NCBI GenBank assembly: GCA_039178805.1
Contig: JBCDFC010000293.1
Location: 1-5,365 of the forward strand
DNA: 5,365 bases
From: Thermohalobaculum sp039178805
GTDB lineage: Bacteria; Pseudomonadota; Alphaproteobacteria; Rhodobacterales; Rhodobacteraceae
Reading direction: 5' to 3'
Shown here: piece by piece, positions 1 to 4,935 of the stretch
How positions within the stretch are numbered: position 1 is the first letter of the stretch
Layout of the letters: each line of letters begins with the position of its first letter
Program-made: the position numbers and the translations under genes
The notes under the pieces: model-generated
What the model was told of the DNA's origin: nothing
The model's database searches: none
Seen by the model: only the letters and a program-made list of their open reading frames with translations

Positions 1-83
1 CAGAACTCGGCCTGGCCCGCCCGGCCCGCAAAACCGGTGTAGCGCGAGAGACAGTGGCCGATGGCTTCGGCTGGACCCATCAT
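1..83 (-). CDS. DUF805 family inner-membrane protein, N-terminal fragment
   Basis: Only the first 27 codons and two bases of the next are in the window; the rest lies beyond the left edge. The visible protein starts MMGPAEAIGHCLSRY and continues TGFAGRAGQAEF, with a probable Trp next. This is the hallmark opening of DUF805 (PF05656) proteins: an amphipathic start, then F-x-GRA-x-x-x-EFW leading into the first membrane helix. The family are small multi-pass inner-membrane proteins without an agreed function. Two adjacent ATGs (83-81 and 80-78) are possible starts; GAGG lies 7 bases before the first, so I chose that one. It reads in the same direction as the telA unit but is 413 bases downstream of it and beyond a hairpin, so it probably has its own promoter. 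The family call is fairly sure for such a short piece because the motif is distinctive. Confidence 0.75.
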   Translation of the reverse strand, partial: MMGPAEAIGHCLSRYTGFAGRAGQAEF

Positions 84-293
84 GGTGCGACCTCACAATT
101 TGAAAACAGCTTCCATAAAATGCCGCGCGCCGCGCCGCCTGCCTAGTTCAGAACTGCAACCTTCCAAGCGCCGGGTGTCGCGGCCCTGGCTTAAGCTTAG
201 CGGAACCGCGGCTGGTCGCCACGGTGCGATTTGCGGGGTCTCTGCTGGTCGAGTTGTGAGCGCACTTTGCCCGATCTCTGGTGGCGCGCATCC

Positions 294-323
294 CTGCCTA
301 GCCTAGCGAAAAGCCTTAGGCAG
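294..323. repeat. Inverted repeat CTGCCTA / TAGGCAG
   Basis: CTGCCTA at 294-300 is exactly complementary to TAGGCAG at 317-323, across a 16-base spacer that contains GAAAA. A second copy of GCCTAG at 301-306 offers an alternative, slipped pairing. It lies in the long gene-free gap. On the plus strand the right arm is followed by TTTC, on the minus strand there is no T tract, so a terminator role is weak. It could equally be a protein binding site. Confidence 0.35.
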
Positions 324-462
324 TTTCAGAAGGTGCGCGTCAGAAGCGGCTGCCGGCCTGCGTCCAAGGCCGTCGGGCGCTGCCCGTGGCTTGCGGCGAG
401 GCTGCAGCCGGATCGGCAACTGGGCGTGGCGCCTTCGGTGGTGCGGCAGCGGCAAAGGACCA

Positions 463-488
463 GCGGGCGCCAGAGACTGGACGCCCGC
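463..488 (-). terminator. Hairpin just past the telA stop, probable operon terminator
   Basis: GCGGGCG (463-469) pairs perfectly with CGCCCGC (482-488). Inside it CCAG (470-473) pairs with CTGG (477-480), leaving one bulged A (481) and a three-base loop. It begins 8 bases after the telA stop on the minus strand. The following minus-strand sequence has only a short T-containing stretch (GGTCCTTTG) rather than a run of Ts, so it may work weakly, with Rho, or mainly by protecting the mRNA 3' end. Confidence 0.6.
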
Positions 489-496
489 TCGTTCTC

Positions 497-1723
497 TCAG
501 CCTTGAGGTACCTGCCCGGCGTTGTCGCCGGTGCCATCGTCGCCGCCCGGGTTCAGCTGACGGGCCGAAGCAGCGGCGAGGGCCGCTTTCAGATCGGCCT
601 CCATCTGCTGGATCTCGGCCTCGGCGGCGGCGCGCTTGGCCTTGCCCTCATCGGCGATCTTCAGGCTGTCCTCGATGGTGTCGATCAGCGTCGCGTTGGC
701 GCGCTTCACCACATCGATGTCGAACACGCCGCGCTCGATCTCCTTGCGTACCTCTGCATTGGCGGTGCGCAGGTTCTGGGCGTTCTTCTCCAACAACTCG
801 TTGGTCAGGTCCGTCGCCTCGCGTGTCGCCTTGGCGGCATCGCCCATGCGCGCGATGGTTACCGACTGCGCCAGCTGCTGGCGCCACAGCGGGATCGTGT
901 TCACGATGGTGGAGTTTATCTTGTTGATCAGGGCCTTGTCGTTCTCCTGCACAAGCCGGATCGAGGGCAGCGACTGCATCGTGACCTGGCGCGTCAGCTT
1001 CATGTCGTGCACCCGCCGCTCCAGCTCGTCGCGCGCCGAGCGCAGATCGCGCAGGCCCTGCGCGGCCATGGCGCCCTCGCCCTCCTCGGCATTCTGCGCG
1101 GCCTTCTCGGCCTCGGGAATGTCGAAGACGTCGAGCCGGTCAAGCTTGGCCTCACCGGCGGAGATGTAGAGACCGAGCTCGTCATAGAACCCGAGCGTCT
1201 CGTCGTAGAGACGGTCGAGGAACTTCACGTCCTTCAGCAGCACCGTCTCATGGCGCAGCAGGTTGTCGGTGATCTTGTCGATCTGTCCGCGCACATCCTC
1301 GTACTCGGCGACGAACTGCGCCACGGGCGTGACGCGGCCGAGTAGACGGTCCCACCAGCTTTGCTTGGCATTGGGGTCAAGTTCGGAGGTATCGAAGCCG
1401 CGGATCGTTGTAACCATGTCGCGCAGGCTGTCGCCGGCGGGGCCGGTGTCTTTGGTGCGCACGCCCTCGAGCATCGAGTCCGAGATCTCGGTCAGCTTGG
1501 TCTGCGCGGCCGAGCCAAACTTTACGATCGAGGTGGTGTCGGTGATGTCGAGCTCGGTCAGGCGTTTCTCGATCTCGGCCCGCTCCTCGGCATCCGCCAT
1601 GTCGATGGGCACGACCTCGGTGCGGATCTCGCGCACCGGCTTGGTCGCTTCCTCGATCTCGATGGCCATCTCGGGCGGGATGATCTCGGCGGTGGGCGTC
1701 TCGGTCTTCGTGCTGTCGGACAT
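497..1723 (-). CDS. telA: TelA/YaaN-family toxic anion resistance protein
   Basis: A 408-residue soluble protein of the TelA family (PF05816; RK2 KlaA/TelA, B. subtilis YaaN), known from tellurite and other envelope-stress resistance loci. The biochemical activity of the family is not settled. Residues about 1-60 are acidic and variable. From about 60 to 385 the protein is almost wholly helical. It carries the family's characteristic core: SIRLVQENDKALINKI (254-269), then NTIPLWRQQL (275-284), TNELLEKNAQNL (307-318) and ERGVFDIDVVKRA (330-342). A charged coiled-coil end (350-382) and a Gly/Asp-rich tail follow. There is no signal peptide or membrane segment, so it is probably cytoplasmic, possibly docking on the membrane partner XpaC encoded upstream. 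I chose the ATG at 1723 because GGAG lies 6 bases before it. The frame stays open to 1837, but that extension is Pro/Thr/Gln-rich and unlike the family. A strong hairpin follows the stop. Confidence 0.93.
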   Translation of the reverse strand: MSDSTKTETPTAEIIPPEMAIEIEEATKPVREIRTEVVPIDMADAEERAEIEKRLTELDITDTTSIVKFGSAAQTKLTEISDSMLEGVRTKDTGPAGDSLRDMVTTIRGFDTSELDPNAKQSWWDRLLGRVTPVAQFVAEYEDVRGQIDKITDNLLRHETVLLKDVKFLDRLYDETLGFYDELGLYISAGEAKLDRLDVFDIPEAEKAAQNAEEGEGAMAAQGLRDLRSARDELERRVHDMKLTRQVTMQSLPSIRLVQENDKALINKINSTIVNTIPLWRQQLAQSVTIARMGDAAKATREATDLTNELLEKNAQNLRTANAEVRKEIERGVFDIDVVKRANATLIDTIEDSLKIADEGKAKRAAAEAEIQQMEADLKAALAAASARQLNPGGDDGTGDNAGQVPQG

Positions 1724-1729
1724 CGGCGT

Positions 1730-1733
1730 CTCC
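1730..1733 (-). promoter_or_regulatory. Ribosome binding site that fixes the telA start
   Basis: Minus-strand GGAG, 6 bases before the ATG at 1723-1721. It decides against the longer open frame reaching 1837, for which I see no comparable site. Confidence 0.6.
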
Positions 1734-1793
1734 GCTGCATCTGCCGTCTGAGGTCGGGCGTTCGGTTGAGAGGGGGCTGTCTGGTGCGTGGTG

Positions 1794-1847
1794 TCTTGGT
1801 GTGAGCCGTTTGGCGTGAGCCGTCGGGTGGGAACCATTTGGCGAGCC
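1794..1847 (-). repeat. Tandem 14-base repeats in the xpaC-telA spacer
   Basis: Read on the minus strand, GGCTCACGCCAAAC (1821-1808) is followed directly by GGCTCACACCAAGA (1807-1794). The two units match at 12 of 14 positions. A third, shorter relative, GGCTCGCCAAATGG, lies at 1847-1834 and touches the xpaC stop codon. All three keep GGCTC and CCAA. They sit in the only sizeable gap inside the operon, 71 bases or more ahead of the telA start. Possible roles are an operator, an RNA element in the telA leader, or simple slippage; the sequence does not decide between these. Confidence 0.5.
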
Positions 1848-2764
1848 TAGCGCACGGCGCGCTCGCGTCCCATACGGTCGCGCAGGACCTCGATCTCGAT
1901 CTCAAGATCGGTACGATCCTCGCCGAGCATCGAGGCCCGGCCGCGCTGGAAACTCTGCTCAAGCTCGGTGATCAGGCTGACGTAATCGGCGCGCAATCGC
2001 GGGTCTTCGGCCGCGGTTTCGTCGCTTGCCAGCGTCTCGGCATATTTGCGCGTCGCCTCGTGGGCGCCAACAAGATGCACCGAGAGATAGCGCCGCGCGC
2101 GATCCAGATCGCGGGGATCGGCCTCAACCCGGCGCAGCATGGCGCGGACTTCGTCACCGAGCGAGGCAAGCTGCTCGGTGATCTGACCGTCACCGATCTT
2201 CCTAGCGTCGTCATGGATCTCGCGCAGCAGCCGCTCGCCCTCGTCCAGCGCATGGGCGACGCGGTCGATCACCGCATCGGTCAGATCGATGCCCTTATTG
2301 GTGAGCGGATCGATGCCAAATGCCGCGAGATGGGCGACCAGCGCGACCGCGCCAAAGCCCGCCGCCACGAAGGGGTCGGGCGTGGCGCCCGCGATCTGTG
2401 CCACACCGACGCCGAGCCCGGTCAGCACGGCGGCGATGATCTTGCGCGGGATCGCCGGCCGGCGGGCTACGGCGCGGGCAGCGTAGGCCCGGTGCGCCTT
2501 CTGCCCCTCGTTCAGCATGAAGGCCCCGCCCATCAGCAGCGCCAGCGCAAGAACGGCGCGTGCCGTTCCCGCGAGATCCCCCGAGAGGATGTCCCAGAAC
2601 GTCGCGAACAGGAGAGGCAGCGGGAGGACATACATGAGCCGCGCGCGCACATCGAGGCGGAGCGCCTCGCGCCGCACCGAAGGCGAGCGCCGGCGCGGCA
2701 GGCTCGACGCGGCACGGGTTGCAGGGTCCGGCGAATGCGCGCCTCCGAAACGCCGAGCACTCAC
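1847..2764 (-). CDS. xpaC: XpaC-family membrane protein (5-bromo-4-chloroindolyl phosphate hydrolysis family)
   Basis: A 305-residue protein of the XpaC family (PF10112), named for X-phosphate hydrolysis in Bacillus; its true function is unknown. Layout: a basic N-terminal stretch starting SARRFGGAHSPD (2-13). Next come four hydrophobic segments at about 43-60, 66-84, 108-126 and 131-151. After these is a charged helical cytoplasmic half (160-305) containing the DRVAHALDEGERLLREI helix and ending in a Glu/Arg coiled coil. The start is GTG at 2764-2762, which overlaps the stop of the upstream mini-lipoprotein gene (2763-2761) as GTGA; this is a classic translational coupling arrangement. No good independent ribosome binding site is visible, which fits coupling. 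telA follows 123 bases downstream. The xpaC-telA order is the same as in B. subtilis xpaC-yaaN, supporting a joint role in envelope stress. Confidence 0.88.
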   Translation of the reverse strand: MSARRFGGAHSPDPATRAASSLPRRRSPSVRREALRLDVRARLMYVLPLPLLFATFWDILSGDLAGTARAVLALALLMGGAFMLNEGQKAHRAYAARAVARRPAIPRKIIAAVLTGLGVGVAQIAGATPDPFVAAGFGAVALVAHLAAFGIDPLTNKGIDLTDAVIDRVAHALDEGERLLREIHDDARKIGDGQITEQLASLGDEVRAMLRRVEADPRDLDRARRYLSVHLVGAHEATRKYAETLASDETAAEDPRLRADYVSLITELEQSFQRGRASMLGEDRTDLEIEIEVLRDRMGRERAVR

Positions 2765-2901
2765 GGGTTCACGCCCATGGGCTTGGGGCCTTCGAAAGTA
2801 TCAGACGGCGGGATGGTGGCCCCCATCGCCTGGCAAGAGGAGACGAGCACCACCACGGCGAGCACGGCAAAACCCAGCCAGCCGACCCATGGCTTCGTCA
2901 T
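2761..2901 (-). CDS. 46-residue predicted mini-lipoprotein, coupled to xpaC
   Basis: A small gene of 46 codons plus TGA. The protein begins MTKPWVGW, followed by a very hydrophobic run (LGFAVLAVVVLV, 9-20) and then VSSC, a good lipobox with Cys23 as the lipidated residue. Residue +2 is Gln, not Asp, so outer-membrane sorting is possible. The mature part would be only 24 residues (CQAMGATIPP to KPMGVNP), Pro/Gly-rich and without obvious structure. Evidence that it is real: a full GGGAGG ribosome binding site 5 bases before the ATG, a lipoprotein-shaped translation, and a GTGA overlap with the xpaC start. It is first in the operon. I do not recognise a family. It might be a lipid-anchored partner or sensor for XpaC, or a leader whose translation sets XpaC levels. 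A non-cleaved single-pass membrane peptide is the alternative reading. Confidence 0.8.
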   Translation of the reverse strand: MTKPWVGWLGFAVLAVVVLVSSCQAMGATIPPSDTFEGPKPMGVNP

Positions 2902-2906
2902 CCGAT

Positions 2907-2912
2907 CCTCCC
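2907..2912 (-). promoter_or_regulatory. Strong ribosome binding site of the mini-lipoprotein gene
   Basis: GGGAGG on the minus strand, five bases before the ATG at 2901. It is the best ribosome binding site in the window. It supports translation of the 46-residue frame and, through the GTGA overlap, of xpaC. Confidence 0.7.
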
Positions 2913-2933
2913 GCCTGTCGCCGCTACCAGGTT

Positions 2934-2945
2934 GACGCTAGCGTC
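2934..2945. promoter_or_regulatory. Perfect 12-base palindrome, candidate operator
   Basis: GACGCTAGCGTC is an exact palindrome in the 279-base region between the divergent mini-lipoprotein and ChaN genes, 32 bases before the former's ATG. It contains CTAG, a tetramer that is scarce in this window's coding DNA. The position suits an operator, or a site in the 5' leader of the left operon. No regulator gene is visible to pair with it. Confidence 0.4.
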
Positions 2946-2973
2946 TCGGGGCACGGCATTCCACCCAAAGCCC

Positions 2974-3002
2974 GATATGTCCATCCGCCGCGGCAGGGGC
3001 AA
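2974..3002 (-). promoter_or_regulatory. Weak candidate sigma-70-type promoter for the lipoprotein-xpaC-telA operon
   Basis: On the minus strand TTGCCC (3002-2997) and CATATC (2979-2974) are separated by exactly 17 bases. The first matches TTGACA at four positions and the second matches TATAAT at three. The palindrome at 2934-2945 would lie just downstream of the start point. Such matches arise easily by chance, so this is only a suggestion. Confidence 0.25.
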
Positions 3003-3180
3003 GTGGAGGGGACAAGAGGAGGGGGTAAGTCGCGGAGCCGTACTTCTTTGCGGTCCCTCTCGTTGCGGTGCTGGCGCAGCTGTGAGGGAAGGGGGACGAT
3101 GCGCCGCTTGCACGGGGCCGGGCGGTGGCTAGGCTTAAGGCAATTCGAGACGCGCCGCGGGGCAGTGGGGGACGATCACG

Positions 3181-4248
3181 ATGGCGTCGGCTATCTTCAA
3201 GCTCGCAGGGCTCGCGACGGCCTGCCTTCTGTCTGCCTGCGCCAGCGAGCGTGTGCCCTTTGTCGTGGGCGTGGAAGAAGAGGCGATGGTCAAGGCGATC
3301 CCCGCCGCCGCCGTCGCCGATCGCCCAGCCCCGCCCGAGCGACGCGGTGCCCCGCCGCCTGCCGGTACGATCTGGGACGTCGCCGGGCAACGCTCGATCT
3401 CACCGGAGATGCTGCGTGACCGCCTTGGTCGCGCCGATCTGGTGGTGCTCGGTGCGGTGCAGGACAATGCGCTTCATCACGCGCGTCATTCCTGGCTGAT
3501 CGCAGGCCTCGACCCGGTCGGCGTCGCCTTCCAGACAGTGCCGGAGGCGTCGGAGCGCGGCATCGCGGCGTTTCGTGACGGGGGTGGCGCTGCGGCCGAG
3601 ATCGGGCCCGCCATCGGATGGTCGCGCCTCGGATGGCCGGATTGGGCGCTGTATGTCCCGGTGTTCGAGGCATCGGCCAATGCGGTGATCACCGGTGGCC
3701 GGCAGTCGCGCGCCGCCATCGTGGGGGCCGAGCGGCAGGGCGCGGCCCCGGTCTATGGCCCGCGCGCCGACGCGGTCGGGCTGAGCGCGGCTTTGCCGGA
3801 GGACGCGCTGCAGGCACTGGAGCGGAGTGCGAGCGCTACCCGCTGCGGCCCCATCCCGGCGGAGCAGCGCCGCGGGCTGATCGAGGCTGAGCGGCTCCGC
3901 AATGCCCGGTTTGCCGATGCGCTGCTGCGCGCCCGGGCGCGGGGCATCGTCGCGCGGGGCACCGGATCGGGCATGAACGCGGTCGAGCGTCCCGAACGCG
4001 CACCCCGCACGCCGGTGCGCGCTGTCCTGATGACAGCCAATCGCTACGCGCGCACGGATATCGGGGTACCGACCTATCTCGCCCGTCTCGCACCGGCGCT
4101 CGAGGTCCGCGTACTGGGCCAGGTCGAGACTGCCGAGGGCGCTCCGCGGCCGGACGATTATGCCGAGGCGCTGCCTTACGACTATGTCTGGTTCTCCGCC
4201 CCGGTCGAAGGCCGCGCCGATCCCTGTGCAGGGCTCGCCTCGGGCTGA
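3181..4248 (+). CDS. ChaN-family lipoprotein with altered signature motifs
   Basis: A 355-residue lipoprotein of the ChaN family (PF04187, haem-binding uptake protein), part of the ChaN/EreA/TIKI superfamily. The signal peptide runs to about 19 with lipobox LSAC (Cys20), followed by a Pro/Ala-rich linker (40-62). The ChaN domain then begins at GTIWDV (62-67) and shows LVVLGAVQDNALHH (87-100), VAFQT (115-119), RLGWPDWALYVPVFEA (149-164), LMTANRYARTDIGVPTYL (283-300) and PYDYVWFSAP (332-341). From family knowledge the first motif is normally LGEVHDNxxHH, the second FEM, and the last GNGHxRxDxGVP. Here they read GAVQ, FQ and ANRY, so three usual signature residues, including both GxxH histidines, are changed. 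About 20 extra residues (260-278) precede the last motif. The frame is intact throughout and the start has GGGGGA before it, so this is not a decayed gene. Role: possibly haem handling at the membrane, or a diverged non-catalytic paralogue. Confidence 0.88.
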   Translation: MASAIFKLAGLATACLLSACASERVPFVVGVEEEAMVKAIPAAAVADRPAPPERRGAPPPAGTIWDVAGQRSISPEMLRDRLGRADLVVLGAVQDNALHHARHSWLIAGLDPVGVAFQTVPEASERGIAAFRDGGGAAAEIGPAIGWSRLGWPDWALYVPVFEASANAVITGGRQSRAAIVGAERQGAAPVYGPRADAVGLSAALPEDALQALERSASATRCGPIPAEQRRGLIEAERLRNARFADALLRARARGIVARGTGSGMNAVERPERAPRTPVRAVLMTANRYARTDIGVPTYLARLAPALEVRVLGQVETAEGAPRPDDYAEALPYDYVWFSAPVEGRADPCAGLASG

Positions 4249-4421
4249 TTTCCGGTCGGACGCGAGCCCTCTTCATCGGCGCGATGGCAACGCCGCGACG
4301 GGCACTGGGCCATCATCGCAACGCCGAACTCGTCCTGCCGTCTTTCTGCATGCATCCGCCCGCGCCTCCGCAGGCTCGGTTGGGTCGCGGGCCAGCGCCT
4401 CTGAGTGCCCCCGCAGAATGT

Positions 4422-4442
4422 ATCGCGGCGACCAGCCGCGAT
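4422..4442 (-). terminator. Perfect hairpin between the convergent ChaN and tusA genes
   Basis: ATCGCGGC (4422-4429) and GCCGCGAT (4435-4442) form an uninterrupted 8-bp stem with a 5-base loop. The hairpin begins 17 bases past the tusA stop on the minus strand and lies 173 bases past the ChaN-gene stop on the plus strand. Neither side has a T run, so a classic intrinsic terminator is not proven. Its place between convergent genes makes a bidirectional transcript end the simplest reading. Confidence 0.5.
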
Positions 4443-4450
4443 GCCGTTAA

Positions 4451-4473
4451 GCTCCCCGGCTAGGCTCCCCGGC
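4451..4473. repeat. Short tandem duplication across the tusA stop codon
   Basis: GCTCCCCGGC occurs at 4451-4460 and again at 4464-4473, a 13-base period with TAG between the copies. The tusA stop (minus-strand TAG, 4462-4460) falls at the junction. One copy encodes part of the TusA C-terminus and the other is the first non-coding bases after it. It looks like a small replication-slippage duplication. Confidence 0.5.
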
Positions 4474-4744
4474 GTAGGCGGAAGATGAGCTCCGGTGCGC
4501 CGTCTGGGCCCTCGGTCTCGTCCATCGACAAAAGCTCGTGGCCCTGTTCGGCGCAGAAATGGGGAACATCGACGCGTGCGGCGGGGTCTGTCGCGGTGAC
4601 CTCGAGCACGCCGCCGACCGGCAGCGCCAGCAGACGCTTTCGGGTCTTCAGCACCGGCAACGGACAAAGCAGGCCGCGCGCATCCAGCACAGCCTCGTCC
4701 GGCGCCATGCTGCGCTCGATAGGGATGTCTTGATCGTCACTCAT
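4460..4744 (-). CDS. tusA: TusA/SirA-family sulfur carrier protein
   Basis: A 94-residue protein of the TusA family (PF01206), small cytoplasmic carriers that take up sulfane sulfur as a persulfide on a conserved Cys. They serve tRNA thiolation, molybdenum cofactor supply or sulfur oxidation. The defining motif is LDARGLLCPLPVLKTRKRL (20-38), with Cys27 in CPLP. Next come the usual GGVLEVTATDPAARVDVPHFC (44-64) and an acidic turn before the last strand ELIFRLR (85-91). Cys64 is a second cysteine common in the family. The start is uncertain: ATG at 4744 gives 94 residues, while ATG at 4708 (Met13) gives 82, closer to the usual 80 or so. Neither has a strong ribosome binding site. It faces a SoxX-like cytochrome gene across a 191-base divergent region, which favours a role in sulfur-compound oxidation over tRNA modification, but that is inference from context. 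Confidence 0.9.
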   Translation of the reverse strand: MSDDQDIPIERSMAPDEAVLDARGLLCPLPVLKTRKRLLALPVGGVLEVTATDPAARVDVPHFCAEQGHELLSMDETEGPDGAPELIFRLRRGA

Positions 4745-4935
4745 AGCGCTCAGGTAGCCATCAGGCGTTGGTCAGGGCAAGCGCCACCCGCTTGGAGCTG
4801 AGCCTTGGCCTCAAGAGCCGCAGGTGCGCGGCGCGTTAAGGACTGCGGTTCCAGGCCTCTCGCGCCCTAGTTTCTCAGTGGGATTGGCGCAGGGATAACC
4901 CCGGGTAGCCGAGTGGCGTGACAGACGAGGATGCG

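Larger units (their letters stand above)
84..496. other. 413-base intergenic region between telA and the DUF805 gene
   Basis: I see no convincing gene here. Open frames on both strands are short, lack good ribosome binding sites and give Arg/Pro/Ala-rich translations typical of chance frames in GC-rich DNA. The stretch holds the telA-distal hairpin (463-488), a 7-bp inverted repeat with a long loop (294-323), the 8-base palindrome GCTTAAGC (190-197) and a small odd palindrome AGTTCAGAACT (145-155). The 100-120 section is clearly more AT-rich than its surroundings and sits just upstream of the DUF805 start. It is the likeliest place for that gene's promoter, though I could not find well-spaced -35 and -10 boxes. 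Confidence 0.6.

Noticed and set aside
340..537. 65-codon minus-strand frame overlapping the telA end
   Set aside because: It covers the terminator hairpin, is Ala/Pro/Arg-rich, has no ribosome binding site and resembles no known protein.
386..1345. Long plus-strand open frame of 319 codons opposite telA
   Set aside because: It lies antisense to the well-supported TelA gene, has no domain signature, and has the Leu/Gly/Arg-rich composition of a mirror frame in GC-rich DNA.
1724..1837. N-terminal extension of TelA by 38 residues
   Set aside because: The extension is Pro/Thr/Gln-rich, lacks a good ribosome binding site and overlaps the repeat region. The ATG at 1723 has GGAG at ideal spacing.
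1838..2935. Plus-strand frame of 365 codons opposite xpaC
   Set aside because: It is antisense to XpaC and the mini-lipoprotein, both supported by family features or initiation signals; its composition is that of a shadow frame.
2898..3113. 71-codon minus-strand frame in the divergent region
   Set aside because: Its Pro/Arg-rich, low-complexity translation shows no signal peptide or motif. It overlaps the candidate promoter and the ribosome binding site of the mini-lipoprotein.
3836..4276. 146-codon minus-strand frame opposite the ChaN-family gene
   Set aside because: It is an Arg/Pro-rich antisense shadow of a gene with clear family motifs on the plus strand.
4283..4314. GATGGC / GCCATC inverted repeat and repeated GCAACGCCG after the ChaN gene
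   Set aside because: The stem is only 6 bp with a 20-base loop and no T run; the direct repeat is 9 bases. Both are within chance expectation for this composition.
4890..4930. tRNA-like start (GGGTAGCCGAGTGG) upstream of the cytochrome gene
   Set aside because: No acceptor stem, anticodon arm or T-arm sequence follows; the cytochrome signal peptide begins at once.
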